Part shown: positions 7,949 to 15,009 of the stretch, piece by piece
Layout of the letters: every line of letters starts with the position of its first letter
Numbering within the stretch: the stretch's first letter is position 1
DNA from: JAAYJM01 sp964498585
Lineage (GTDB): Bacteria; Bacteroidota; Ignavibacteria; Kapaibacteriales; UBA2268
Assembly: GCA_964498585.1 (NCBI GenBank)
Contig: CAZCHH010000040.1
Coordinates: 1-32,526, forward strand
DNA length: 32,526 bases
Reading direction: 5' to 3'
Made by a program: the position numbers and the translations under genes
Notes under the pieces: generated by a model
The model's input: the letters and a program-made list of their open reading frames with translations, nothing else
Databases searched by the model: none
What the model was told of the DNA's origin: nothing

Positions 7949-8719
7949 ATGTTTAAAGCGCTTGGGAAAAATTTGTTTAAAAATAGCAAAAAATCTAAAA
8001 AAAAATACGACACAATAAAAGTAATACAAAAAAAGCAAATTGATGTTGGAAATGTTAGAATAGATGTTGAATTTAAAAATATTAAGAATATTAATCTAAA
8101 AGTTCATAATCCATCAGGGAAAGTCAGCATTTCTGCTCCAAAAAACGCTGATATGAAATATTTGCAGCAGTTTGCTGTTTCAAAATTGGACTGGATACAA
8201 AAGCATCAGGAAAAAATTAGTATTCACTCACCAAAATATCAAAAAGAATTTATTACAGGTGAAAATCATTACTTTTTGGGAAAAGTTTATACTTTGGAAG
8301 TAATCGAATCACATTGTAAATCAAAAATTCAATTAGATTCCGACAGAATAATTATGATTATTCCTTTTGGCACTATTTGCGAACAGAAACAAAAATATTT
8401 AGATGAATGGTATAGGTTTCAATTAAAAATGCTTTTACCAGATTTAATTTCTAAATGGGAAAAAGTAATTAAAGTTAAAATCAATGAATTTGGTGTAAAG
8501 AAAATGAAAACCAAATGGGGAACCTGCAATCGAACTGCCAAGCGTATATGGCTCAATTTAGATTTAGTGAAAAAACCTGTTGAAGTTATTGAATATATCC
8601 TCGTCCACGAACTTGTGCATTTGTTAGAACGCTACCATAATAAACGTTTCTACGGATTTCTCTCTCAATTCTTGCCTGACTGGAAAATACTTAAAGAAGA
8701 ACTGAATAAGTATAATTAA
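7949..8719 (+). CDS. YgjP/DUF45-type zinc metallopeptidase-like protein
   Basis: A 256-aa protein of the YgjP (M48-related, DUF45) family. The zinc site is HELVH at 220-224 with a third ligand His230 in RYHNKRF, preceded by the signature KWGTC at 189-193 and IWLNLDLVKKP. The first about 30 residues are lysine-rich and probably unstructured. YgjP homologues have been reported to act as nucleotide pyrophosphatases, and others are annotated as peptidases, so the reaction is uncertain. No signal peptide, so cytoplasmic. It is the last gene of the lpxK run; the hairpin at 8801-8833 followed by five T may end that transcript. Confidence 0.85.
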   Translation: MFKALGKNLFKNSKKSKKKYDTIKVIQKKQIDVGNVRIDVEFKNIKNINLKVHNPSGKVSISAPKNADMKYLQQFAVSKLDWIQKHQEKISIHSPKYQKEFITGENHYFLGKVYTLEVIESHCKSKIQLDSDRIIMIIPFGTICEQKQKYLDEWYRFQLKMLLPDLISKWEKVIKVKINEFGVKKMKTKWGTCNRTAKRIWLNLDLVKKPVEVIEYILVHELVHLLERYHNKRFYGFLSQFLPDWKILKEELNKYN

Positions 8720-8747
8720 AAACAACGAAAACTTTACTTCCGCCTGT

Positions 8748-8773
8748 CATTTCTCGCTGACGCTTAGAAATGA
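8748..8773. repeat. Small hairpin TCATTTCT/AGAAATGA
   Basis: An 8-bp perfect inverted repeat with an 11-base loop (cgctgacgctt), 28 bases after the YgjP stop. The word resembles a minimal version of the GTCATTCT...AGAATGAC elements elsewhere in the window. Confidence 0.4.
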
Positions 8774-8800
8774 ACCGTTTTTGCTTTTCTTTTTGAATCT

Positions 8801-8833
8801 ATTCATCCGAGGACTCGCAGTCATCGGATGAAT
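8801..8833 (+). terminator. ATTCATCCGA hairpin, repeat copy 1, likely terminator
   Basis: ATTCATCCGAGGACT pairs with AGTCATCGGATGAAT around CGC with a single mismatch, and is followed on the plus strand by TTTTT. The same hairpin occurs at 27780-27812 and 31771-31816, so it is a dispersed repeat that here is placed as a terminator for the lpxK-to-YgjP run. Confidence 0.55.
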
Positions 8834-8876
8834 TTTTCTCCTCCTTCCAAAGTTGCTCTTTTGAAAACAAAAAAAT

Positions 8877-8948
8877 ATCCCGCTAGGTATTTAATATTTG
8901 TAATAAAGCTTTTCATTGAGTTTTTTATTCCGTAGGAATTAAATATAA
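8877..8948. repeat. REP-like pair, same module as 32033-32106
   Basis: Two short palindromes about 50 bp apart and in the same orientation: ATCCCGCTAGGTATT with tail TAATATTTGTAA, then ATTCCGTAGGAATT with tail AAATAT. The order, spacing and much of the linker match 32033-32106, so the unit is a composite repeat of about 72 bp. The first palindrome here has lost one pair (GGTAT). Confidence 0.6.
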
Positions 8949-9189
8949 ACTACTTTTTATAATATATAATACCTTCATTATATAAATAGTATAATTTTAT
9001 TATTATTATAGATATATAATTTCTATAAAATATATATCAAATATATTAAATTAATTTCTACTTTTTAATATAATTTATTATATTTATTAAATATTAATAA
9101 TCAGAAAAATATTAAATGAGTTATTTATATTATTATTTTTATTTAAATAATAATTAGAATAATTTATTTATACATTTTCTATTAGAAAA

Positions 9190-9357
9190 TTATTGACTAA
9201 ATGTATTTAATTATTGACTAAAAACTTCTAATTATTAAAAAAACTATTATAATTATTAACTAAAAACTTCTAATTATTAAATAATTATATCTATTTATAG
9301 ACTAAATATTTCAATTTATTAACTAAATAGTATAAATAATTTATTTAACAATTCTAT
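9190..9357. repeat. Tandem array with exact 21-bp period
   Basis: Seven clear units and a decayed eighth begin at 9190, 9211, 9232, 9253, 9274, 9295, 9316 and 9337. Each opens with a form of TTATTGACTAAA (TTATTAACTAAA, TTATAGACTAAA) followed by an AT-rich 9-base tail, often AACTTCTAA. Units 2 and 4 are almost identical. Unit length never varies although unit sequence does. The array lies in the very AT-rich gene-free stretch 8720-9472, 116 bases before the start of the gene at 9473. No long open frame fits it. Function unknown: protein-binding iterons, curved DNA or a decayed minisatellite are all possible. Confidence 0.75.
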
Positions 9358-9472
9358 TTATAAAAATAATTATTCTTTTTATTAAATAATTTATTAAATT
9401 TGTAAAATAAATAAAAAATACTTATTTTGAAAAATATAATATTGATTTTTAACTGATTGAAAGGCGAAACAG

Positions 9473-10186
9473 ATGCAAAAAAGCAACAGATTAAGAAAGA
9501 ATACAATAATTTCGTATAGTAAATTGCCACTACTGGCAAATCAAGTTGCAACAGCAATGAGAAGAGATTTGGTGGAATTGTCAGAATATGCAATAACAGA
9601 TGCAAAAATTGATGAAATGATTGCTCTTGCCGATTCTTTTCAGGAAATTCCCAATGATACTTTTTTTAGATGTGATTGGGGCATTGCAGTAGAAAATAAA
9701 AAGAAGTTACGGAACGAAATTTCTGATATTATCCGTAGTTTAAGTTTGCGTGCAAAAATTGTTTTCGGAGCCAATACTTCAAAATTCCGTTCATTTCAGA
9801 TTGATTATATTTCAAAAAACAGTGATATTGAACTACTGAATAATGCACGTCAATTGCACAGCATTGCGACTGAAAATATTCTTTTGCTCGAAAGTGAAGG
9901 AGTTACGCCAGCATATCTGGACAGTTTTCTTGCAAAAATTACAGATTTCGAAAAAGCAATTGACGAAGCTGAAAACAGGAAAAAGACAAGAGATTTTTCA
10001 ACAGAGCATAGAACTTTGGTCGCAAATCAGCTGTATAGTTTAATCAGAAAATACTGCAATTACGGAAAAATCATTTTCAAAAACATCAGCCCCGCTAAAT
10101 ACAATGATTATCTTGTTTTTAGAACTGGTAAAAAGAAAGAAAAGGAGAATGTTGAAGGAAATAATTCAGGAAATAATGAGATTTAA
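9473..10186 (+). CDS. Conserved hypothetical protein, helical
   Basis: A 237-aa soluble protein with no signal peptide or membrane segment. It looks mostly alpha-helical, with charged heptad-like stretches. Visible landmarks are VATAMRRDLVEL near the N terminus, RAKIVFG with SKFRSF near the middle, and a C-terminal KYNDYLVFRTG followed by a disordered lysine/asparagine tail. I associate this layout with an uncharacterised family common in Bacteroidota-type genomes, but I cannot assign a function. The start follows GAAAGGCGAAACAG. It stands alone on its strand, separated from the upstream run by 750 bp of repeat-rich DNA and convergent with the HEPN/MNT pair. Confidence 0.7.
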   Translation: MQKSNRLRKNTIISYSKLPLLANQVATAMRRDLVELSEYAITDAKIDEMIALADSFQEIPNDTFFRCDWGIAVENKKKLRNEISDIIRSLSLRAKIVFGANTSKFRSFQIDYISKNSDIELLNNARQLHSIATENILLLESEGVTPAYLDSFLAKITDFEKAIDEAENRKKTRDFSTEHRTLVANQLYSLIRKYCNYGKIIFKNISPAKYNDYLVFRTGKKKEKENVEGNNSGNNEI

Positions 10187-10224
10187 TGATTATTAGATTT
10201 TGCCCTTTTTACTTAATAATTCAC

Positions 10225-10635
10225 TTATTTAGAGCAGAATTCGTTAGGTGAGTTAATAAATTTTTCGATTTCTGAAACGAAATACAGCATATCTTTAAAA
10301 TGTTCTTCTACTTCAGCTTTTTCAAAAAATGCAAAATCGTCGTAATCGCCTTTTTTTCTGTATTTTAAAGCATTTCTGTATATTCTCCCCAAATCTACAT
10401 CTAATATATTATTTTTAATAAAATTATGATTAAACCAACCCAATAACTGACTATGTTTTGAAGCTGAAAAATCATTTTTCAAAGCAAGTGCAGTAACTAT
10501 AAAAAAAATAGCATAGTAAATTCTGTTTTCAGCATCAAAAAGCATATTATTTTTTAATGCTAATTCTGCTCCTTTTATAGTTTCTTTTGCTCTTGAAATT
10601 CTATATTCAATTAATGTGTTTTTATTAAATTTCAT
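10225..10635 (-). CDS. HEPN-domain protein (PF05168-type), partner of MNT
   Basis: A 136-aa helical HEPN protein. The second ATG (10635) is chosen because AAGGA lies seven bases before it; an in-frame ATG at 10650 would add five residues. The C-terminal half carries YRKKGDYDD and an EEHFKDMLYF helix typical of the UPF0332/PF05168 branch. I see no RX4-6H motif, so RNase activity as in HepT is doubtful. The gene overlaps the upstream nucleotidyltransferase gene by 11 bases, indicating a coupled two-gene module. Such pairs are predicted toxin-antitoxin or nucleotidyl-transfer systems; which partner is toxic is not shown here. Confidence 0.75.
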   Translation of the reverse strand: MKFNKNTLIEYRISRAKETIKGAELALKNNMLFDAENRIYYAIFFIVTALALKNDFSASKHSQLLGWFNHNFIKNNILDVDLGRIYRNALKYRKKGDYDDFAFFEKAEVEEHFKDMLYFVSEIEKFINSPNEFCSK

Positions 10636-10948
10636 AGAATATTCCTTCATTATAAATATTCTTACGAAGAGGAGTTATTGGATTTAGAATATCATTATAA
10701 TTAAAAAGCAGGTCATCAAATAAAATTTCATATTCAAGTTCGTATTTTAAAATTATACTGCTAATTTCATTTTCAAACCTCCAGTTGATTTCCCTGTCGA
10801 AAATAAGTGCAATGTCGTAATCGGAATTTTCATTGAAATCGCCTCTTGCCCTTGAACCAAAGAGATACAGTCCGCGAAAATCAGAATACTTCTGCTTCAG
10901 TTCTTCTTTTATTTCATTTATAATATTTTCAATATCAGTTTTTTGCAT
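10625..10948 (-). CDS. MNT-type nucleotidyltransferase, partner of HEPN
   Basis: A 107-aa minimal nucleotidyltransferase. The catalytic signature GSX10DXD is complete: Gly31-Ser32 in LFGSRARGD, then Asp43 and Asp45 in SDYDIAL. It lies upstream of and overlaps the HEPN gene. In characterised pairs the MNT partner modifies or neutralises HEPN; this pair belongs to a different branch from the one at 26155-26819 and shares no obvious sequence with it beyond the motif. Confidence 0.82.
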   Translation of the reverse strand: MQKTDIENIINEIKEELKQKYSDFRGLYLFGSRARGDFNENSDYDIALIFDREINWRFENEISSIILKYELEYEILFDDLLFNYNDILNPITPLRKNIYNEGIFYEI

Positions 10949-11121
10949 ATTATTTTCTTATTTGTCAATGAAATAGACGTAATAAAAATGAATTATGATA
11001 AAAAAAAATAAATTTTATTAACTCTTCCAAGTCATATCCAAGAAAAATCATAATTCTAATTGTCGGATTTCAGAATAGCAAAAAATCAAGCCCGAATATC
11101 AAATAGTAAAGAGCTCTGCAA

Positions 11122-12480
11122 TTATATCTGAGATAAAATGTATTTTTGTTGCAATTTTGCTTCCTGAATTAATAGCAATTCTTCAAGAATGTCAGCTAAT
11201 TGTTTCGCTGCATTTCTTCTTTCAAAACTATTTATTAAATCCTGATTTGGAAAAACAATCTGAGTCATACTTTCCCATGCAACATAGAATTTTAAAATAA
11301 TATCAGCAATTTTATCAATTTCAGTTTGGTGAGCAACTTCGCCGGCTTTCGTTTCATCAATTAGTTTTGAAATAGCACTTTTTTTTGGTGCAATTGCAAT
11401 AATTGGCTTTCCAACTCCAAGATATTCATAAACCTTACCGGGCACGATTTCTTCGCTTTCCTTTGATTCATCAACAATCAGCAAAAGAGCATCTGAAGTT
11501 AATAAATGCTTTATACTTACTGAATGCGGGCAGTAACTTATTTTTTCAATAGAATTTGAAAAATCAGTATTTTGGAACATTTCTTCAACTTCATTCCCAA
11601 AGCGCCCAACAAAGCGAAGTTTTATTTTCTCTTTTTTAATTAAACTTTTTTGTAAAAGCAGTTCAATTGCTTCAATAAAACTTTTAGGATTTCTTCTTCC
11701 ATACATTGAACCTGTATATGTTATAGTAAATTTTTTATTTCTCTGCAATTCTACTTTAGGAAAGTCAGCGGAGTCGAAACCATTGGGGATGTGATGAAAT
11801 TTATTAATATTTAAATCACTGAATTTGTTGAAAGCGTCTTTAATAATACCTTTCCATGCACATTCCACAGCATCAGCTTTAGAAAAAACAGTATGTTCCA
11901 TATTCCTGTCGATATTAGCAGGCAAAAACCATCTTTTAGGAGATGAAATAAAATTTGTCCAGGGGTCACGGAAGCCAGCAACCCAGGGAATTCCAAATTC
12001 CTTTTGGACGTAATGACCTATCAATGAACAGGTATATGGCGGAGATGAGCTGTAAACGCCATCTATTTTTAATGCTTTAAACAAAGATTTCAGCTCTTTT
12101 TTTGCACTGAAAAACCATGCAATTCTAGCATCTGGTATAAAAAATGTTGCTCGAATGAATTCGGCTACTTTTTCTTTAAAACTTACTTTCTGGTCTTCTT
12201 TTTTAATAACATTTACGTCAACAGGAGTTCCTTCAGGTTTACCAGTTAATTTCCTGTATAATCTATAAGGTTCAAAAAAAGGAACACGAATAACTTGAGT
12301 GTTTTCCGGAATTTTCTTTAAAAGCGATTCGTCTCTTGCAGGATAGTCCCCATCTTTAACAGTTAAAACAATTGGTTCCCAGCCAAATTCAGGTAAATAT
12401 TGTATATGCTTAAGTACCCGTTGAACTCCTGGTCCGCCTGAAGGTGGGAAATAATATGAAATTACAAGCAAACGTTTCAT
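11122..12480 (-). CDS. GT4-family glycosyltransferase
   Basis: A 452-aa GT-B fold glycosyltransferase of family 4. The N-terminal acceptor domain opens with VISYYFPPSGGPGVQR, typical of enzymes that build cell-surface polysaccharides. The C-terminal donor domain has FTITYTGSMYGRRNP, LRFVGRFG and the nucleotide-sugar-binding stretch VPGKVYEYLGVGKP. No signal peptide; a peripheral cytoplasmic-membrane location is usual. It stands alone on the minus strand with no other polysaccharide genes near, so the product is unknown. Confidence 0.88.
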   Translation of the reverse strand: MKRLLVISYYFPPSGGPGVQRVLKHIQYLPEFGWEPIVLTVKDGDYPARDESLLKKIPENTQVIRVPFFEPYRLYRKLTGKPEGTPVDVNVIKKEDQKVSFKEKVAEFIRATFFIPDARIAWFFSAKKELKSLFKALKIDGVYSSSPPYTCSLIGHYVQKEFGIPWVAGFRDPWTNFISSPKRWFLPANIDRNMEHTVFSKADAVECAWKGIIKDAFNKFSDLNINKFHHIPNGFDSADFPKVELQRNKKFTITYTGSMYGRRNPKSFIEAIELLLQKSLIKKEKIKLRFVGRFGNEVEEMFQNTDFSNSIEKISYCPHSVSIKHLLTSDALLLIVDESKESEEIVPGKVYEYLGVGKPIIAIAPKKSAISKLIDETKAGEVAHQTEIDKIADIILKFYVAWESMTQIVFPNQDLINSFERRNAAKQLADILEELLLIQEAKLQQKYILSQI

Positions 12481-12634
12481 AATACTAAAAGATTATCAAT
12501 AATATAATATATGCAAAAATAATAAAAATTTATCATATTGATTATTTTGTAATGACAGCTTTAGTTTATCTATGTCATTTCAATTCATAAAAAGGTATTC
12601 CTTTATCAGGGGGTTGCTAATGAAATCTTAACGT

Positions 12635-12786
12635 GTCATTCTGGCGTATGCCAGAATCCATCTTGGAAAAGCAAGTGAGCTTGCTCACTTGTTACATTTG
12701 GGCAAGCCCAAATGCTTCATTGAAATAGCTAAAATTGAATAGCGTTGAATTATAATAAGATGGATTCTGGCATACGCCAGAATGAC
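12635..12786. mobile_element. MITE-like element with perfect 30-bp inverted ends
   Basis: A 152-bp non-coding element whose first 30 bases (from GTCATTCTGGCGTATGCC) are the exact reverse complement of its last 30. Each 30-bp end contains its own small palindrome, TTCTGGCGTATGCCAGAA. Inside are two more hairpins: AAGTGAGCTTGCTCACTT and TTTGGGCAAGCCCAAA. A related copy lies at 4783-4933. It lies in the 498-bp gene-free gap 12481-12978, flanked by diverged direct copies of another repeat module at about 12586-12632 and 12787-12851. Confidence 0.75.
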
Positions 12787-12851
12787 TGTGTTAAGTGATG
12801 TCAGCTCCATTAAAATAAAAGTCTTCTTTTATAAGGGGGTTTGGAATGACA
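12787..12851. repeat. Repeat module next to the MITE (module A)
   Basis: The sequence around CCATTAAAATAAAAGTC, then TTTATAAGGGGGTTTGGAATGACAG in two parts, recurs inverted at about 16650-16712 and in diverged direct form at about 12586-12632 and 4934-4990. It always adjoins one of the GTCATTCT-type elements, so the two may move or be copied as a composite. Confidence 0.45.
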
Positions 12852-12878
12852 GTACAAAATTTTAGAACTCACCTATAA

Positions 12879-12912
12879 CAAAAATGGACTCAACCAAATA
12901 TGCTGAGTCCAT
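12879..12912 (-). terminator. Intrinsic terminator of the OTC/carbamate kinase operon
   Basis: On the minus strand ATGGACTCA pairs with TGAGTCCAT (9 bp, 11-base loop), followed by five T. It lies 67 bases beyond the carbamate kinase stop. A weaker hairpin (CCTACT/AGTAGG, 12928-12950) lies between. Confidence 0.75.
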
Positions 12913-12978
12913 AATTCTTTTAATTAACCTACTACCAAAAGCAGAGTAGGAAGAAGTAAATTGTCAATTATTAATTAA

Positions 12979-13920
12979 TTAAGCAACAATCCATGTACCT
13001 GCTTTTTTGTCTAAAGCATCCATTAAATATTCGTAACTGGTAATTATAACATTTTTTCCACCTTGACGCAAGAATCGAAGAGCAGATTCAATTTTTGGTC
13101 CCATACTTCCGGGTGGAAAATGCTTATCATCATAATACTTTTGCATTTCTTCAACAGAAACAAAAGAAAGTCCTTTTTGATTTTTTTTCTTATAATTCAA
13201 ATAAACTTTGTCAGTATCGGTGCTAATAACAAATAAATCAACATTAAGCCCTTTTGCTAAGAGCGCAGATGAACGGTCTTTATCAATCACAGCTTCAGAG
13301 CCAATTATTTCGCCACTATCGGTTTTAATTACTGGAATACCGCCACCGCCAAGAGCTATAGTAATAATACCTAAATCAATAATTTTCTTAATTACTTCTA
13401 ATTCCAAAATCTCTTTGGGTTCAGGAGAGGCAACTACTCTTCTGTATCCGCGAGCAGCATCTTCAACTATATCCCAGCGAAGAGTTCTATGTTTTTCTTC
13501 AGCTGTTTCTTTTGAGTAAAAAGGACCAATCGGTTTGCTTGGTTTATTGAATGCAGGGTCATTCGGGTCAACGGCAACCATAGTTGGAATAATAGTAACC
13601 AATCTATCTACACCAGCTAATCTGAGTTGCTTTTCCAAAGCCCGCTGCAAAATATAACCGATTTCACTTTGAGTGGTTGCAACGCACATATCAAGAGTAT
13701 GAGTATAGGTTTCTGCTGCGGCACGCTCAGAACGAAGTAAAGCGGCGCCGGCTTGAGGTCCGTTGCCATGAGTTATAATAACATTCCAACCGAGTTTAAT
13801 CATTTTAGCAATGCTTTGGGCAGTTGCGTTGGCGTTTGCGAGCTGTTCGTCAATAGTACCACGCTCGCCAGCACGAATCAATGAATTTCCTCCTATTGCA
13901 ATTAAACAGGTTTTTGACAC
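12979..13920 (-). CDS. arcC: Carbamate kinase
   Basis: A 313-aa cytoplasmic amino-acid-kinase-fold enzyme, usual family length. It transfers phosphate from carbamoyl phosphate to ADP, giving ATP, ammonium and CO2. Landmarks are ALIAIGGNSL-type start (CLIAIGGNSL), THGNGPQ, EIGYILQRAL, GGGGIPV and the nucleotide-binding AVIDKDRSSALLA. It starts with GTG. The ribosome-binding AGGA overlaps the TAG stop of the ornithine carbamoyltransferase gene, eight bases upstream, so translation is probably coupled. Together the pair turns citrulline plus phosphate into ornithine, ATP, ammonium and CO2. No arginine deiminase or arginine/ornithine antiporter is in the window. Confidence 0.93.
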   Translation of the reverse strand: MSKTCLIAIGGNSLIRAGERGTIDEQLANANATAQSIAKMIKLGWNVIITHGNGPQAGAALLRSERAAAETYTHTLDMCVATTQSEIGYILQRALEKQLRLAGVDRLVTIIPTMVAVDPNDPAFNKPSKPIGPFYSKETAEEKHRTLRWDIVEDAARGYRRVVASPEPKEILELEVIKKIIDLGIITIALGGGGIPVIKTDSGEIIGSEAVIDKDRSSALLAKGLNVDLFVISTDTDKVYLNYKKKNQKGLSFVSVEEMQKYYDDKHFPPGSMGPKIESALRFLRQGGKNVIITSYEYLMDALDKKAGTWIVA

Positions 13921-13928
13921 CGCTTTTC

Positions 13929-14843
13929 CTATTTCATTAATTTAAACATAATTGCTTTTTGAACGTGTAAGCGGTTTTCGGCTTCCTGGAACACAACTGA
14001 GTAAGGAGCATCAATAACGCCGTCAGTAACTTCATCGCCTCGATGAGCTGGAAGGCAGTGCATAAAGATAGCATCGTCTTTTGCAGCGCCCATTAAGTTT
14101 TCATTTACCTGATATGGTAAAAAGATTTTGCGGCGTTCTGCTGCTTCTGCTTCCTGTCCCATTGAAGCCCAAACGTCAGTATAGACCGCATCTGCATTTT
14201 TAACTGCAACATAAGGGTCGTTTTCAACAACGATTCTTGCTCCTGTATCTTTAGCTGCTTCAGTTGCATCTTTTACTGCTTTTTCGTTTGGTTCATAACC
14301 TTTTGGACAACCAATTGTAACATTAACACCTAATCTTGCACCTGCGAACATTAGTGAATGGGCAACGTTGTTTCCATCGCCGACATAAGTAAGTTTCAAG
14401 CCATCAAAGCTTTTTTTTACTTCTAAAACTGTGAGAAAATCTGCCATTGCCTGGCAAGGATGGGAATAGTCAGTTAAGCCGTTTATAATTGGAATACCAG
14501 CATAATTTGCCATATCAACAACGATTTGATGAGCAAAGGTTCGAATCATTATGCCTTGGACCATTCTTTCAAGATTTTTTGCTACATCATATACTGATTC
14601 ACGTTTGCCAAGATTAATTTCGGCAGGAGAAAGGTAAAGTGAAAATCCTCCAAGCTGTTGAATTCCAATATCAAAACTAGTGCGTGTTCTAAGTGATGGT
14701 TTTTCAAAAATCATAGCAAGTGCTTTGCCACGCAAATCATTAAGATGCTGTGGTATGTTTGCTTTCATTGAAGATGCTAAACTAAAAGTTTCCATTATTT
14801 CATCTTGTGTGAAATCTAGTACCGATAAGAAATCTCTTTTCAT
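13929..14843 (-). CDS. arcB: Ornithine carbamoyltransferase (probably catabolic)
   Basis: A 304-aa carbamoyltransferase of usual length. The carbamoyl-phosphate loop is SLRTRTS (50-56; the more common form is STRTRTS), HPCQ lies at 128-131, DVWASMGQE around 223-231, and HCLPAHRG at 262-269, the last two marking the ornithine branch rather than aspartate. GGAGAAAAA precedes the ATG. The biosynthetic (argF) and catabolic (arcB) forms are hard to separate by motif; the tight coupling to carbamate kinase points to the ATP-yielding direction. It is transcribed divergently from the FG-GAP gene. Confidence 0.88.
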   Translation of the reverse strand: MKRDFLSVLDFTQDEIMETFSLASSMKANIPQHLNDLRGKALAMIFEKPSLRTRTSFDIGIQQLGGFSLYLSPAEINLGKRESVYDVAKNLERMVQGIMIRTFAHQIVVDMANYAGIPIINGLTDYSHPCQAMADFLTVLEVKKSFDGLKLTYVGDGNNVAHSLMFAGARLGVNVTIGCPKGYEPNEKAVKDATEAAKDTGARIVVENDPYVAVKNADAVYTDVWASMGQEAEAAERRKIFLPYQVNENLMGAAKDDAIFMHCLPAHRGDEVTDGVIDAPYSVVFQEAENRLHVQKAIMFKLMK

Positions 14844-14957
14844 TTTTTCTCCATTTAAAATTATTAATAAAAATATATAATTAAATTACTATTTTTTAAA
14901 AACTTACAAATTAATTAAAATTTTTGAATTAACCAAATTTCATTTTTTTTCGTTTAA

Positions 14958-14989
14958 TTTGCTTTTTTATAAAAAATTTTATAAATTTA
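14958..14989 (+). promoter_or_regulatory. Candidate Bacteroidota-type promoter of the FG-GAP gene
   Basis: TTTG at 14958-14961 and TAAATTTA at 14982-14989, 20 bases apart, resemble the TTTG / TAnnTTTG promoter of Bacteroidota, with the likely start site about 15-20 bases before the ATG at 15010. The region is so AT-rich that chance matches are common. Confidence 0.3.
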
Positions 14990-15009
14990 TTTAAAATAAG
15001 GAGTTCAAA

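Noticed and set aside
13208..13519. 103-codon open frame on the plus strand
   Set aside because: Antisense to carbamate kinase motifs, low-complexity Ser/Ile translation.
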